Shown here piece after piece: positions 26,680-35,953 of a stretch of 64,000 bases of DNA (its first letter is position 1; every line of letters begins with the position of its first letter). The notes under the pieces are model-generated. The model ran no database searches. It saw nothing but the letters and a program-made list of their open reading frames with translations, and had not been told where the DNA came from. Made by a program: the position numbers and the translations under genes. The DNA is from an uncultured Sphaerochaeta sp. (lineage in GTDB: Bacteria; Spirochaetota; Spirochaetia; Sphaerochaetales; Sphaerochaetaceae), in assembly GCF_963677315.1 (NCBI RefSeq), contig NZ_OY781939.1, forward strand, positions 2,356,001 to 2,420,000, given 5' to 3'.

Positions 26680-27846
26680 ATGGACAACATCAGAAAACAA
26701 CACATCAAGGAATACGGCGATTCTCCGCTGGTGATTGCGCAGGTACCTGGAACATGTACCTTGCTTGGTAGTTACGCGGACGCATGTAGAGGATGGTCCT
26801 TGGTGGGAACCGATCACTCCTCGCTGTATGTTGCTATCTCTTACCGGGATGACCAACTCGTGAGGCTCTATAACCCAACCCTCAATGACCGGAAGCGATT
26901 CTCATTAAACAATATCAAGTATCGCAAGGAAGACCGATGGGGAAATTTCCTGAAAGCGGTGTTCTCGGTTCTTGCAAGCGAAGGAACTGATTTCACAGGT
27001 ATGAATATAACTGTCGAAGGAAGCCTCCTCCATGCTGATACCCAGATGGTGAGTACTGCATGCTCGCTTGGGACCTGCCTCGCCCTTGATGCATTGCTTG
27101 GTCTTAAGCTGAGTTTTTCCTCCCAGATAAGAATCGCTTATCAGGCATGTACGACATTCAATAATGAAGTATGCTCAATCAGTGATCTTCTTACCATGCT
27201 CAATGGAAAGAAGGAGACCGTACTGTTCTATGATCTTCAGCATGTGACCTACAAGGAGTTGCCTTTTCCATTCACCAACAAGAATGAAGAGTATGTGGCA
27301 ATCATCGTGGATAGCAAGATTTCCCCGAATGCGATGAGAGAAGAGATCAGAAGCAAGAGAAAAGCGATCAAGCGTGCGTTTGAGAGGCTAGGTGAGTACA
27401 AGAGTGGTGGATTCATGCGGGACTTTCCAGAGAGTGACCTTTCTGGCCGTGTGGTGCCATTGGATGAGGAAGACCGCCACATCTGTGAGTATATTCTGAT
27501 GGAATCCAGGCTCGCCAATGATGCTGCATCATTGCTCACTGAGAAGGATGCTGTCCCCTATGGGAAGATGATGAATCGTGTCCAGGCTGGGCTGAGGGAC
27601 CTTCTTGAAGTAACTTGCCCTGAGGTTGACTGGCTCACCAAGCGAGCTGGTGAACTTAATGGGTGCCTTGGATCGGTTCAGGTAGCAAACGGCTTCAGCG
27701 GCAATATCATGGTCCTCTTGAGTAAACAAGCACTTCCAAGTTATATTGGTCGTCTGGAGGACTATGAGCACATCTTTGGATTCCACCCTCGTTGGTATGT
27801 ATTTGAGGGAAGCGATCCTGCAAAGGTTGTGTTTCAAGCGCATTAA
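26680..27846 (+). CDS. GHMP-kinase fold protein, degenerate galactokinase homologue
   Basis: 388 residues, the length of galactokinase. The N-terminal motif APGRVNLIGEHTDYNGG is recognisable but altered (VPGTCTLLGSYADACRGW, about 23-39), and the C-terminal glycine motif survives as VANGFSGNIMVLL. The ATP-binding GLSSSAA motif is absent; the matching region reads LLHADTQMVSTACSLG. An aspartate in CSISDLLTM may match the catalytic one. With the phosphate loop lost, galactokinase activity is doubtful; a sugar-sensing or new kinase role is possible. The stop overlaps the surE ATG by one base. Confidence 0.7.
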   Translation: MDNIRKQHIKEYGDSPLVIAQVPGTCTLLGSYADACRGWSLVGTDHSSLYVAISYRDDQLVRLYNPTLNDRKRFSLNNIKYRKEDRWGNFLKAVFSVLASEGTDFTGMNITVEGSLLHADTQMVSTACSLGTCLALDALLGLKLSFSSQIRIAYQACTTFNNEVCSISDLLTMLNGKKETVLFYDLQHVTYKELPFPFTNKNEEYVAIIVDSKISPNAMREEIRSKRKAIKRAFERLGEYKSGGFMRDFPESDLSGRVVPLDEEDRHICEYILMESRLANDAASLLTEKDAVPYGKMMNRVQAGLRDLLEVTCPEVDWLTKRAGELNGCLGSVQVANGFSGNIMVLLSKQALPSYIGRLEDYEHIFGFHPRWYVFEGSDPAKVVFQAH

Positions 27847-28646
27847 TGAAGATACTACTGACAAATGATGATGGATATCAAAGTGAAGGACTGAACACAC
27901 TCAGTGAGGCTCTACTACGAGCTGGTCATGAGGTGTGGGTATGTGCTCCCGATGCAGAGAGAAGTGCGAGCAGCCACTCAATGACGCTTCGTGAAGATAT
28001 TACCATTACTGAATACGGTCAGAACCGGTTTCATTGCAGTGGGACTCCAGCAGATTGCATCCTCTATGCTTCAAAAGGCAAGATTTTCCCAGAAGAACCA
28101 GATTTGGTCATCAGCGGAATCAACCATGGCTATAATATTTCGACGGATATTCTGTACTCGGGTACTGTTGGAGCTGCCAGAGAGGCTGCTTTGACTGGAT
28201 TGCGGTCCATGGCAGTCAGTTGTGCAAGAAGCGAGGATGGTTCTTACCCCTTCCAGCGTACTGCGGACTTTGTAGTACAACATCTCGAGGAATTTTATCC
28301 CCTCACGAGCAGTGAGTGCATCATCAATATCAATGCCCCTGGAGAGGGGAATGGAAAGTGGAAGAGTGGAGTGTTGAGCTATCTCGACTACCATGATGCA
28401 GTACAGACAAAACAACAAGAAAAAACCCGCTACTATGACACTGCAACAGTACGTTTTGGTACCTCTGTTGTGCTTTCCATGAAGGGTGGTGTGCAACCGA
28501 TTCAGCGTTGTGACACCAAAGGTAGTGATTTCCAGGCCGTAAGAGAGGGATATATCAGTGTTACTGCAATCTCCATCCTTCCCCCGGTGCATACGGCATC
28601 CCAGACCAAGCTTGAATCATTGAGCAAGGGGGAGAGTTGTGGGTAA
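27846..28646 (+). CDS. surE: 5'/3'-nucleotidase SurE
   Basis: 266 residues. SurE signature residues are all present: MKILLTNDDGYQSEGL (metal-binding Asp pair), PDAERSASSHSMT (Ser), GTPADC and VISGINHGYNISTDILYSGTVGAAREA (Asn). SurE dephosphorylates nucleoside monophosphates and exopolyphosphate. Start overlaps the previous stop (TAATG), and the small Cys-cluster gene begins inside its 3' end, so translation is coupled along the operon. Confidence 0.93.
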   Translation: MKILLTNDDGYQSEGLNTLSEALLRAGHEVWVCAPDAERSASSHSMTLREDITITEYGQNRFHCSGTPADCILYASKGKIFPEEPDLVISGINHGYNISTDILYSGTVGAAREAALTGLRSMAVSCARSEDGSYPFQRTADFVVQHLEEFYPLTSSECIININAPGEGNGKWKSGVLSYLDYHDAVQTKQQEKTRYYDTATVRFGTSVVLSMKGGVQPIQRCDTKGSDFQAVREGYISVTAISILPPVHTASQTKLESLSKGESCG

Positions 28647-28995
28647 GAATTGGGAGAATAAATGCCACAAATGTGGGCTTTGCTGTCACGAGAAAGCTGT
28701 CTATGGTCGTGAATTAGTCATTGACCTAGACAGCTGGTGTGAGCATTTTGATCCTGAGACAAAACAGTGCACCATATACGCTGAACGCTTCAGCCAATCT
28801 ACCCGATGCAAAAAAATGACACCCATCCGTGCCATGTTTGCATCATATCTCCAGGAGAACTGTGCCTATGTACAATGGGCAAGAAGATTCCATATTCGTT
28901 TTGCGAAAAAGAGAATCCTTCGATTCATCCATAGTAAGACCTGTCCCGATGAGGACTCAGACGAAAGCGATCTTTACGAGGTATTCAACGCGTAA
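28639..28995 (+). CDS. Small YkgJ-like cysteine-cluster protein
   Basis: 118 residues from GTG 28639, overlapping the surE stop by eight bases with GGGGGAG upstream. CHKCGLCCHEKAV, a distal WCEHFDPETKQC and STRCKKM give the CxxCxxCC...C...C...C pattern of the YkgJ/UPF0153 family, thought to bind zinc or an Fe-S cluster. The C-terminal half is basic then acidic with one further Cys. Function is unknown; location before nifS-nifU hints at a link to Fe-S metabolism. Confidence 0.7.
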   Translation: MGKNWENKCHKCGLCCHEKAVYGRELVIDLDSWCEHFDPETKQCTIYAERFSQSTRCKKMTPIRAMFASYLQENCAYVQWARRFHIRFAKKRILRFIHSKTCPDEDSDESDLYEVFNA

Positions 28996-29054
28996 CAGTA
29001 GTGTGGCTTGACCCTAAGGGGTATCTGTCACTATCGTTTTCTATGAGGTTAATT

Positions 29055-30215
29055 ATGGAACAGAAGACCATTTACTTGGACAATAATGCGACCACACCCA
29101 TGCATGAGGATGTAATCGAGGCTGTACACCAGGCCAATGTCCTCTTTGGGAATGCATCGAGCATGCATAGCTATGGTCGTGAAGCCGCTATGGCAATAGA
29201 AGAAAGCAGGAAAGCACTTGCCTCCTTGATTGATTGCGATCCATCGTCGATTGTTTTCACCAGCGGGGCCAGTGAATCGAACAATACCGTATTCAATATC
29301 TTTCGTGAGCGTATCGACCTAGGATCGAAACGTAACCGAATTGTGACCACAACCATCGAACACCCTTCGATCAACGAGTTTGTGAAGTATCTTAGGAATC
29401 TAGGGTACAAGGTTGATGAGTGTCCAGTTGATGGCAGTGGACGGGTAGATACGGAAGTAATGAAGACCTATCTCGGTGAAGATGTAGCCCTGGTCTCTGT
29501 CATGGCGGGGAACAATGAGATTGGTACCATCCAACCGGTGAAAGAGATCGCCCAGCTTGCCCATGAGGTAGGGGCATATGTGCACACCGATGCAACGCAG
29601 GCGATTGGAAAAATCCCTGTCTCGATGCGCTCTTGGGACGTCGATTATCTCAGCCTTTCTGGACACAAGTTCTACGGGCCAAAAGGTATCGGAGTGTTGG
29701 CGGTAAAGCCAAAAGCACCACACACCCCTCTGGTCCATGGTGGCCATCAGGAGGGAGGAAAGAGAGCAGGAACCTATAATACAGCATCCATTGTTGGTAT
29801 CGGGGTTGCTGCTGCTCTTGCTGAACGTGATCTTGAGGAAGAGAGCAAGAAACTCTGGACACTCAGGGAGATGTTGAGAGTTGGCATTGAGGAGCGTATT
29901 CCCAATGTGGTGGTAAACGGGAACCAAGCGTACTGCCTTCCTGGAACCCTCGACGTGTCATTCCCCCATGCAGAAGGGGAATCGATATTGCTCTATCTCG
30001 ACATGGAAGGAATAATGGTTTCCACAGGGAGTGCCTGCGCAAGTGGGTCGCTTGAACCCAGTTACGTATTACTGGCCTCCGGAGTGGATATCGAGCTGGC
30101 CCACGGCTCAATACGGTTCAGTTTCGGAAGATACAACACCGAAGAAGATGTTGCCTATGTACTGGAGAAACTACCGCCGATTATCAAGCGATTAAGGGAG
30201 ATGTCCACACGATGA
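29055..30215 (+). CDS. nifS: Cysteine desulfurase, NifS/IscS family
   Basis: 386 residues from ATG 29055 (TGAGGTT upstream); an earlier in-frame GTG lacks support. The PLP enzyme shows YLDNNATTPMH, SGASESNNTVF, TTTIEHPS, SVMAGNNEIGTIQP, HTDATQAIGKIP and the PLP lysine in LSGHKFYGPKGIG. The catalytic cysteine loop is STGSACASGSLEPS. It delivers sulfur to NifU, encoded next with a four-base overlap. A NIF-type pair as the general Fe-S machinery is known in spirochaetes and other anaerobes. Confidence 0.93.
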   Translation: MEQKTIYLDNNATTPMHEDVIEAVHQANVLFGNASSMHSYGREAAMAIEESRKALASLIDCDPSSIVFTSGASESNNTVFNIFRERIDLGSKRNRIVTTTIEHPSINEFVKYLRNLGYKVDECPVDGSGRVDTEVMKTYLGEDVALVSVMAGNNEIGTIQPVKEIAQLAHEVGAYVHTDATQAIGKIPVSMRSWDVDYLSLSGHKFYGPKGIGVLAVKPKAPHTPLVHGGHQEGGKRAGTYNTASIVGIGVAAALAERDLEEESKKLWTLREMLRVGIEERIPNVVVNGNQAYCLPGTLDVSFPHAEGESILLYLDMEGIMVSTGSACASGSLEPSYVLLASGVDIELAHGSIRFSFGRYNTEEDVAYVLEKLPPIIKRLREMSTR

Positions 30216-30820
30216 CTAACTTTATGAGTCAATGGGTCTACACCCCAGTGGTGAAAGACCATTTTATGAATCCCAGGAATACCTGGCAGGAAGAAGAAAA
30301 TTTCCAGGCAGATGGAATAGGTGAAGTCGGTTCCTTGGCCTGTGGCGACCAGATGCAGGTTTTGATCAAGGTCGAGAATGATACCATAGCTGACCTGAGG
30401 TGGCTCACCTATGGGTGTGCCTCGGCAATCGCGAGCACCTCCATGATGAGTGAGATGGCAATCGGGATGAGTTTGGAGGAAGCCTACAACCTCTCTCCCG
30501 ATATGATTACCGAAGCTCTTGGAGGACTCCCTGAACATAAGTTCCACTGTTCTGTTCTGGGAGATAAAGCACTCAGGGCTGCAATTGATGACTATCTTGA
30601 GAAAGTGGGACGTGACAATCCTTTCAAGAGCAATGTGGCAAAAACCATTTGTGAGTGCAAGGGAGTCACCGATGTACAGATTGAGGATCTTGTGAAGAGA
30701 GGGGAAGCAAAGACCCTGGAACAGCTGCAGGAGATTACCGAGTTTGGTACGGTCTGTGGCAAGTGCAAGCAACAGGTCAGTGATCTGTTTGATGAGTTCA
30801 AGCACATCTACAACGTATAA
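30212..30820 (+). CDS. nifU: NifU-type Fe-S scaffold (IscU domain plus [2Fe-2S] domain)
   Basis: 202 residues. The N-terminal IscU-like scaffold has Cys in GSLACGDQMQV, YGCASAIASTSMMSE and HKFHCSVLG, the three scaffold cysteines. A BFD-like ferredoxin domain follows with TICECKGVT and FGTVCGKCKQQV, the four ligands of a permanent [2Fe-2S] cluster. The third, C-terminal Nfu domain of classical NifU is missing. It assembles Fe-S clusters with sulfur from NifS and ends the operon. Confidence 0.92.
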   Translation: MTNFMSQWVYTPVVKDHFMNPRNTWQEEENFQADGIGEVGSLACGDQMQVLIKVENDTIADLRWLTYGCASAIASTSMMSEMAIGMSLEEAYNLSPDMITEALGGLPEHKFHCSVLGDKALRAAIDDYLEKVGRDNPFKSNVAKTICECKGVTDVQIEDLVKRGEAKTLEQLQEITEFGTVCGKCKQQVSDLFDEFKHIYNV

Positions 30821-30844
30821 GAACTTATCCTCGCATACAGATGA

Positions 30845-30870
30845 AAAGGCGGCCCTTGGGCCGCCTTCTC
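30845..30870. terminator. Bidirectional terminator between nifU and uxaE
   Basis: AAGGCGGCC, CTTG, GGCCGCCTT: a perfect 9-bp GC-rich stem between convergent genes, with TTCTC on the plus side and TTTTC on the minus side. Confidence 0.85.
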
Positions 30871-30884
30871 TCTGAGTACCTTGT

Positions 30885-32378
30885 TTATTTCTTGAATTCA
30901 AGCAAAGAAAGATGTCTGCTTATATGTGTATCGAGTAATTGTTTGTAATGCTCTTCTTCCTTGGAGAGCAAGCTGAAGAAGGCATCCTTGAACAGTTTCT
31001 TTCCTTCTTCATCCTCATCCTCAAGCAGATACCCGTAGGTGATATGAAGCAACTGCCGGGCATTGTCATCGCTGAGGTAGGAGGGTAGGTCTTCATCTTT
31101 CATTGACTCCAATTCCTGAATCTTCCCAATATCAGTGGTAACATGATAGAAAGCCTTTGCATCACCAAAACGGTTGGTTGCATGTGCATGCATCCTCCTA
31201 TAGAGAGCGGGATCCTTCTGGGCGACCAGGCGAACCGCTTCAAGCCAATTGGTACCCGCTGTCTTGACGTGGAAGCTTCCCTTGATCGTCCGCCCTAGAA
31301 TGGGAAAGATGGAGAATTTGTCACTGCCTGAGTGGATGCTGAGTCGGTAGCGGTACTGCTTTGCAATAGCAACATGCAAGACCAGTTGCCTCTCGAACTC
31401 AGCAGTGTCCCCGATATAGTCGATACCTTTCTGGAATTCCCCTACAAACCGAGGAGCAAGGGTTGAGATGATCACATGCCGCCGTTTGAGTTCCTTCGCA
31501 ATGAAAAGATGGCTCTTAGGATCGGTCGGAGTGTCGGTCTCATCAATGGAAATCTCAAAGTCTATCGGTCGCTCTGAGTGCAATATATGCTGTTCATAAA
31601 TAATCTGTATGAAATCGAGCGCTTTATGGTAAGTCAGGATATCGCGCCTTAACGTGGGGAGGTCAAGCTTCAATGTTGAGGTTCCGATTGAAAACTCCTG
31701 CTCTGCATACAAACCCTCATATACCTCGCGTATCTTACTGTCCAATGCTTCATAGCGTGTTAGAAGTTTCTCATCATCCAGGTTCTGGATGGTGGGATCT
31801 ATCTGCTCTGATGAGTCCAAGGTGATCATGGTAGCTCCGTCCTCCAGGGCCTTCTTGATCTCCTCGCTTTTTTTCAAGTGGTCTCCATCGGCACCAAAAC
31901 CATAGGTGTACCCCTCTTGGAATACTGCATATGAAGCGGCATCAATCACATCATTGAAGGTCCTGTTGGTGAAGTTCAATTCCCTGATGCTCTGTTGTGC
32001 AAAAATGGGGAAAACCGAAGTGCCCTCCAGTGCCCTGATATGTCCAGGGGTGGCCACACCGAGGCGATCTCCCAAGCCAATGGAAGGGCGTTTGGTTGTG
32101 TTTGCAACCGGATGTGTAAACGGAAGATACGTATTCAAGACCAGGCGGTTTTCGTGGTTCAGTGGACAGATTTTACAGTCCTGTTCTGCTTCCCCTTCCA
32201 ACTCGTCGAATATCGGACCAGAACCAGAGGCAATGAGATACCGGTTCTCTCCTGCCTTGATCATTGCAATCGTGCAACTACCAAGGTTGGTGCGTGATTT
32301 TTCATATACAAATACCTTGCTCTTCAGCCGACTCTCCAGACGCTGGATATGTAATGTACGTTCCTCATAGATTTCCAT
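30885..32378 (-). CDS. uxaE: Tagaturonate epimerase UxaE-like protein
   Basis: 497 residues, no signal peptide. The sequence resembles the UxaE family, cytoplasmic epimerases that turn tagaturonate into fructuronate in hexuronate breakdown. Recognisable stretches include GLGDRLGVATPGHIRAL, YGFGADGDHLK (potential metal His/Asp), FEISIDETDTPT, HVIISTLAPRFVGEFQKGIDYIGD and LSIHSGSDKFSIFPI. Length fits. No uxaC, uxuA or transporter gene is adjacent. The neighbouring nucleoside-kinase-like gene is 18 bases upstream on the same strand and may be co-transcribed. Confidence 0.7.
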   Translation of the reverse strand: MEIYEERTLHIQRLESRLKSKVFVYEKSRTNLGSCTIAMIKAGENRYLIASGSGPIFDELEGEAEQDCKICPLNHENRLVLNTYLPFTHPVANTTKRPSIGLGDRLGVATPGHIRALEGTSVFPIFAQQSIRELNFTNRTFNDVIDAASYAVFQEGYTYGFGADGDHLKKSEEIKKALEDGATMITLDSSEQIDPTIQNLDDEKLLTRYEALDSKIREVYEGLYAEQEFSIGTSTLKLDLPTLRRDILTYHKALDFIQIIYEQHILHSERPIDFEISIDETDTPTDPKSHLFIAKELKRRHVIISTLAPRFVGEFQKGIDYIGDTAEFERQLVLHVAIAKQYRYRLSIHSGSDKFSIFPILGRTIKGSFHVKTAGTNWLEAVRLVAQKDPALYRRMHAHATNRFGDAKAFYHVTTDIGKIQELESMKDEDLPSYLSDDNARQLLHITYGYLLEDEDEEGKKLFKDAFFSLLSKEEEHYKQLLDTHISRHLSLLEFKK

Positions 32379-32396
32379 GTAGAATCTCCTATCTAC

Positions 32397-34082
32397 TCAA
32401 ATAACCCCAAATTCACTTCCCCCAATGAACTCCCTGAGCAAGGAGTCCTCGGGTACCAAGGTATCGGGAATCGGATTGACATGCTCCAAGAACCTGAGCA
32501 ATCTTCTGGCTGTCTCATAGGCAGCACCAGCAGAAGGTTTCACCATCTTCAGCAACGGTTGTGCATAGGTGGTGAGTACCCCCAGTTCATAGTCCAATGC
32601 ACTATTGATCATGACATTGGCATTGTTTTGGTAGGGGAAGATGTACTTGTTCTCTCCCCGTTCCACTGAAGGCCACATATTCAAGGTGGCTGTTGCATTT
32701 GCTCCACGGGTTCTGTTGTCACGGATCATACGCCGTATGATACGGTTGTCCGTGGTGCTGATTCGGTTATGGTCATCGAGATTCAGTTGGGTCAAGGCCG
32801 AGATATAGACCCTGAAAAGCAACTCCTTATCCAAGCTAGCAGTCAGCTTAGGATTCATCCCATGAATACCCTCAATGATTAGAATGGTCCGCTTATCCAA
32901 ATGCACGGGTTGCTCATCATAGGTGCGGGTAAGAGTCTTGAAATCATAGAGGGGTAAGTGTACTTCTTTCTTTGCAAATAGATTTGCCAAATCCTCTTGG
33001 AACCGGGCAACATCAAGTGCCTCAAGAGCTTCAAGATCAGGCTTTCCTTCTTCATCCTTTGGTGCTTGATCTGGAGGAAGATAGTAGTTGTCCAATGATA
33101 TCTTGATGGTTTTCTTGCCCAGGACCTGTAATTGGATTGACAGCTTATGGGCGAATGTGGTCTTGCCTGATGAGGAAGGCCCGGCGACTAGCACTGCTTT
33201 TACACTGCTATGTAGGTGTATCTGGTCTGCAATGCTTGCGATTTTCTTCTGTTGCAATGCTTCAGCAAGTCGAATGAAGGACTCAACGGTGTTCTGGTTG
33301 CCCATCTGATTCAGCTGGCCCAACGACTGAACATTGAGAATGGAGCCCCAAGCCTTATACTCCCGATAGATGGAGAAAAGCAGTGGATTGTCAACGAAGG
33401 GGTCAAGTCCAATGACATTGTGTGAACGTGGATAGCGGAGAAGCATCCCCCGTTCCTGATATGGCTTGAGCTCCCACACCCGCATCAGGCCTGTCTTGCT
33501 GAGCAAGGGTTCGTAGGAGATGTCCATATAGCCCTGCAACCGATAGAGATTTACCTTGGGGTCATTTCGAGTGGAGAGTAGGGCAGCAGTCTGTTCATGG
33601 TGGTTGTTCTCAAAGTAGGAGAGTGCTTTCTCATAGGGTAGCAAGACCTCCTCGATTGGAAGGTTCTGCTCAACCAGAGTCTGCATGGCCTTCTCGATTG
33701 CTTTGATATCGGCATTGTTCAGGGTGAGGTCATCATCAAAACTGAAATAATATCCATCACCAAGTGAATGCCCTATGACCAGTCTCCGGTTGGGGTAGAG
33801 CATGGAGACAGCAGCACAGAGAAGGTAGCAGAGGGAGTGTCGGTACATCCTTTTGCCCATGTCTCCAAAAAGTCGTACCGGTTCAAGGCTGCAATCTGCG
33901 ACCAATGCCCTCGAACAGGAGTGGAGCTCGTGGTTCACCAAGGCTCCTATATATGGGTTTTCTCTATAGGCTTGTTCTTTGCAGGATTCTACCACCTTTG
34001 CCTCAACCAAGGCCTCTTCTACGGTGGCTCCAGTGGGGAGTACTAAATGTTGTTGTTTGATGGTTACGGTAATACTCTTCAT
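32397..34082 (-). CDS. TGS/ThrRS-like plus uridine-kinase-like fusion (nucleoside kinase family)
   Basis: 561 residues. The N-terminus is a TGS domain (VTIKQQHLVLPTGATVEEAL), then a threonyl-tRNA-synthetase editing-like region (YRHSLCYLLCAAVSMLYPNRRL). The C-terminal half is a phosphoribulokinase/uridine kinase domain with P-loop AGPSSSGKTTFAHKL, ISLDNYYLPPDQAPKD, IIEGIHGMNP and DNRTRGANA. Fusions of this type are common in Firmicutes and spirochaetes; substrate is unproven. ATG 34082 is chosen over a TTG five codons upstream; neither has a good ribosome site. Confidence 0.82.
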   Translation of the reverse strand: MKSITVTIKQQHLVLPTGATVEEALVEAKVVESCKEQAYRENPYIGALVNHELHSCSRALVADCSLEPVRLFGDMGKRMYRHSLCYLLCAAVSMLYPNRRLVIGHSLGDGYYFSFDDDLTLNNADIKAIEKAMQTLVEQNLPIEEVLLPYEKALSYFENNHHEQTAALLSTRNDPKVNLYRLQGYMDISYEPLLSKTGLMRVWELKPYQERGMLLRYPRSHNVIGLDPFVDNPLLFSIYREYKAWGSILNVQSLGQLNQMGNQNTVESFIRLAEALQQKKIASIADQIHLHSSVKAVLVAGPSSSGKTTFAHKLSIQLQVLGKKTIKISLDNYYLPPDQAPKDEEGKPDLEALEALDVARFQEDLANLFAKKEVHLPLYDFKTLTRTYDEQPVHLDKRTILIIEGIHGMNPKLTASLDKELLFRVYISALTQLNLDDHNRISTTDNRIIRRMIRDNRTRGANATATLNMWPSVERGENKYIFPYQNNANVMINSALDYELGVLTTYAQPLLKMVKPSAGAAYETARRLLRFLEHVNPIPDTLVPEDSLLREFIGGSEFGVI

Positions 34083-34142
34083 GTTGCCATCATACAAGGA
34101 GGCTTCTTGCTAAACAAGAGTAAAGCGTTTTTGTCGGGTATG

Positions 34143-34180
34143 TGCTATACTGCTGTTTTAGTCCAGGGTCATGATTCTGG
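34143..34180 (+). promoter_or_regulatory. Extended -10 promoter with palindrome
   Basis: TGCTATACT at 34143-34151 is an extended -10 element without a clear -35 box. Twelve bases on lies CCAGGGTCATGATTCTGG (34163-34180), an 18-bp palindrome allowing two G-T pairs, placed where a repressor could act. Confidence 0.35.
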
Positions 34181-34210
34181 ATTGACAGCCGACTGGGAGG
34201 TAGGTACCTT

Positions 34211-35953
34211 TTGTACATGAGGAAAAAGCTTCATCTGGCGTTTCCCTATCGCCAACGTTTCATACTACATATAGATTTGGAATCAGAAACATATACGAGC
34301 ATACCGATGGAAGAGGAAGAAGCCAAGAGCTACCTCGGAGGGAGGTTGCTTGGCCTGATGCTTTGGGATCGTTTTGCTGAATATGACCAGATGGGGGAGG
34401 AGTGCTATGAGCGGGGTAATCCGGTCATCTTTTCCCCTGGTGCTGTAGTTGATACACCGCTGAGCTACTGCAACTCCTTCACGGTAGTAACCAAGAGTCC
34501 TGTCACTGGCTCTCTGTCAGTATCCAGTGCAACATCCTCGCTCGCTGGAGCCATTGTTGGCTGTGGGTATGCTGCATTGGTGATAACCGGTCGTAGCAGA
34601 AAGTTGTGCAGCTTTTCCATTGCAGATGGGGAAGTGGTCTTTAGCGATGCTGAGATGTATCATAACCTCACCACAATCGAAGTAGCAAAGAAAGTAGGGA
34701 AAGAGCACATGGTTGTAATAGGCCCTGCAGGGGAACACTTCGTACCCTTTGCATCCCTTTATGCAAACAACCAGAACATAACCCAAGGCGGGGTGGGGTG
34801 TGTCTGTGGGATGAAGAACATCAAGTTTTTTACGTTGTCTCCCCATAGTCATGGAAGGGAAGCCTATGATTCACATAGATTGGGTCTCCTGAACCAATCC
34901 TATCTGAAGGACCTTGGAAAGACCAGAATGGGAAAGACGATAGCCCAGGAGGGGTCAATCGCGTTGCTTTCTAAAGCAAACCATCATGGATGGGCTGCGA
35001 TTGATACGTATTCAATGCGCGTTGATGGAAGGCTTTGGGGGCTATGTACCCGTAGTGTACCGAAAGGGATTCCACTCGACGATCCCTCGTTTCCTATATG
35101 TCAGGACCATGCCCCACTGGATCTGGAAAGTGCAATGGCATTGGGTTCGAATCTGGAACTCTTTGACAGCAGAAGTGTACAACAGGTAGCCCACCGATGT
35201 CTGGAAAATGGTCTGGAAGTAGTGAGTACGGGTGCAGTGCTTGCATGGGCAAGAGCATGCCGAAGGGAGGGGAAGCTTAGTTTCCTTCCCGACCTGCAAC
35301 GTTCGACAGCGGTACTCTATCTCCGGCTACTAGATGCAATGGCCTACAGAAGAGGGTCTGGAGAGCAATTGGGCATAGGGCTCAGAGCCTTGGTGGCGCA
35401 ATATGGGGGAGCAGAGCATGCTTTCATGGTTGATGGATTACCCTTGCCTCCCTATGACTATCGCGCACTCCCGGTGCAAGCTCTGCTTGTATCCATTGGA
35501 AGAAGAAGTGTGGTGCTAGGGGAGCTTTTATGGGGAAATCACTACCACAGGGGAAGTGAGCGCCGTCTTGTCTCCTGGGCTCTATATGTACAGAAGCTCA
35601 CCTATGCCTGTGAAAGCGCAGGCTTGTGTCCCCTGGTTACGCTTCCTGGTTTCAATCATCGACTCTTCCACTTCCCACATTTCTCATTTGCAAGAAAGAA
35701 TTTCTCGAGATTGGCTTTATTGGTTTCACTGGGGGAGGGATATGAGATCAACGCACATACCGTGCGCTCCTATGGAGACAAGGCTCTGCATCTGCAAGCA
35801 ACCATTGATGACAGACTTCTGCATCGCGAGGGTCGCTATGGATCGCTCCCTGACCAGCTCTTGGTCAATGGGAAGAGTAATTTTCGTTCAGCCCAGGTAG
35901 TTCCCTTGGCTCGGTTGCTTGATGCTTACTGGTCAGCACTTGGGAGAAAATAA
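34211..35953 (+). CDS. Aldehyde:ferredoxin oxidoreductase homologue lacking the Fe-S site
   Basis: 580 residues, colinear with tungsten AOR enzymes: NVVTKSP-like FTVVTKSPVTG, IGPAGEHFVPFASL, GGVGCVCGMKNIK, SAMALGSNLEL, STGAVLAW and ACESAGLCPL. The 4Fe-4S motif CxxCxxxC, expected near residue 280, is reduced to GLCTRSVPKG with one cysteine. The first pterin motif DxxGLD reads LENGLE. Only the distal ESAGLC cysteine is kept. Tungsten-pterin catalysis is therefore doubtful. TTG 34211 lies 10 bases after GGGAGG; ATG 34217 is the alternative. It overlaps the convergent phosphoesterase gene by 28 bases. Confidence 0.75.
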   Translation: MYMRKKLHLAFPYRQRFILHIDLESETYTSIPMEEEEAKSYLGGRLLGLMLWDRFAEYDQMGEECYERGNPVIFSPGAVVDTPLSYCNSFTVVTKSPVTGSLSVSSATSSLAGAIVGCGYAALVITGRSRKLCSFSIADGEVVFSDAEMYHNLTTIEVAKKVGKEHMVVIGPAGEHFVPFASLYANNQNITQGGVGCVCGMKNIKFFTLSPHSHGREAYDSHRLGLLNQSYLKDLGKTRMGKTIAQEGSIALLSKANHHGWAAIDTYSMRVDGRLWGLCTRSVPKGIPLDDPSFPICQDHAPLDLESAMALGSNLELFDSRSVQQVAHRCLENGLEVVSTGAVLAWARACRREGKLSFLPDLQRSTAVLYLRLLDAMAYRRGSGEQLGIGLRALVAQYGGAEHAFMVDGLPLPPYDYRALPVQALLVSIGRRSVVLGELLWGNHYHRGSERRLVSWALYVQKLTYACESAGLCPLVTLPGFNHRLFHFPHFSFARKNFSRLALLVSLGEGYEINAHTVRSYGDKALHLQATIDDRLLHREGRYGSLPDQLLVNGKSNFRSAQVVPLARLLDAYWSALGRK

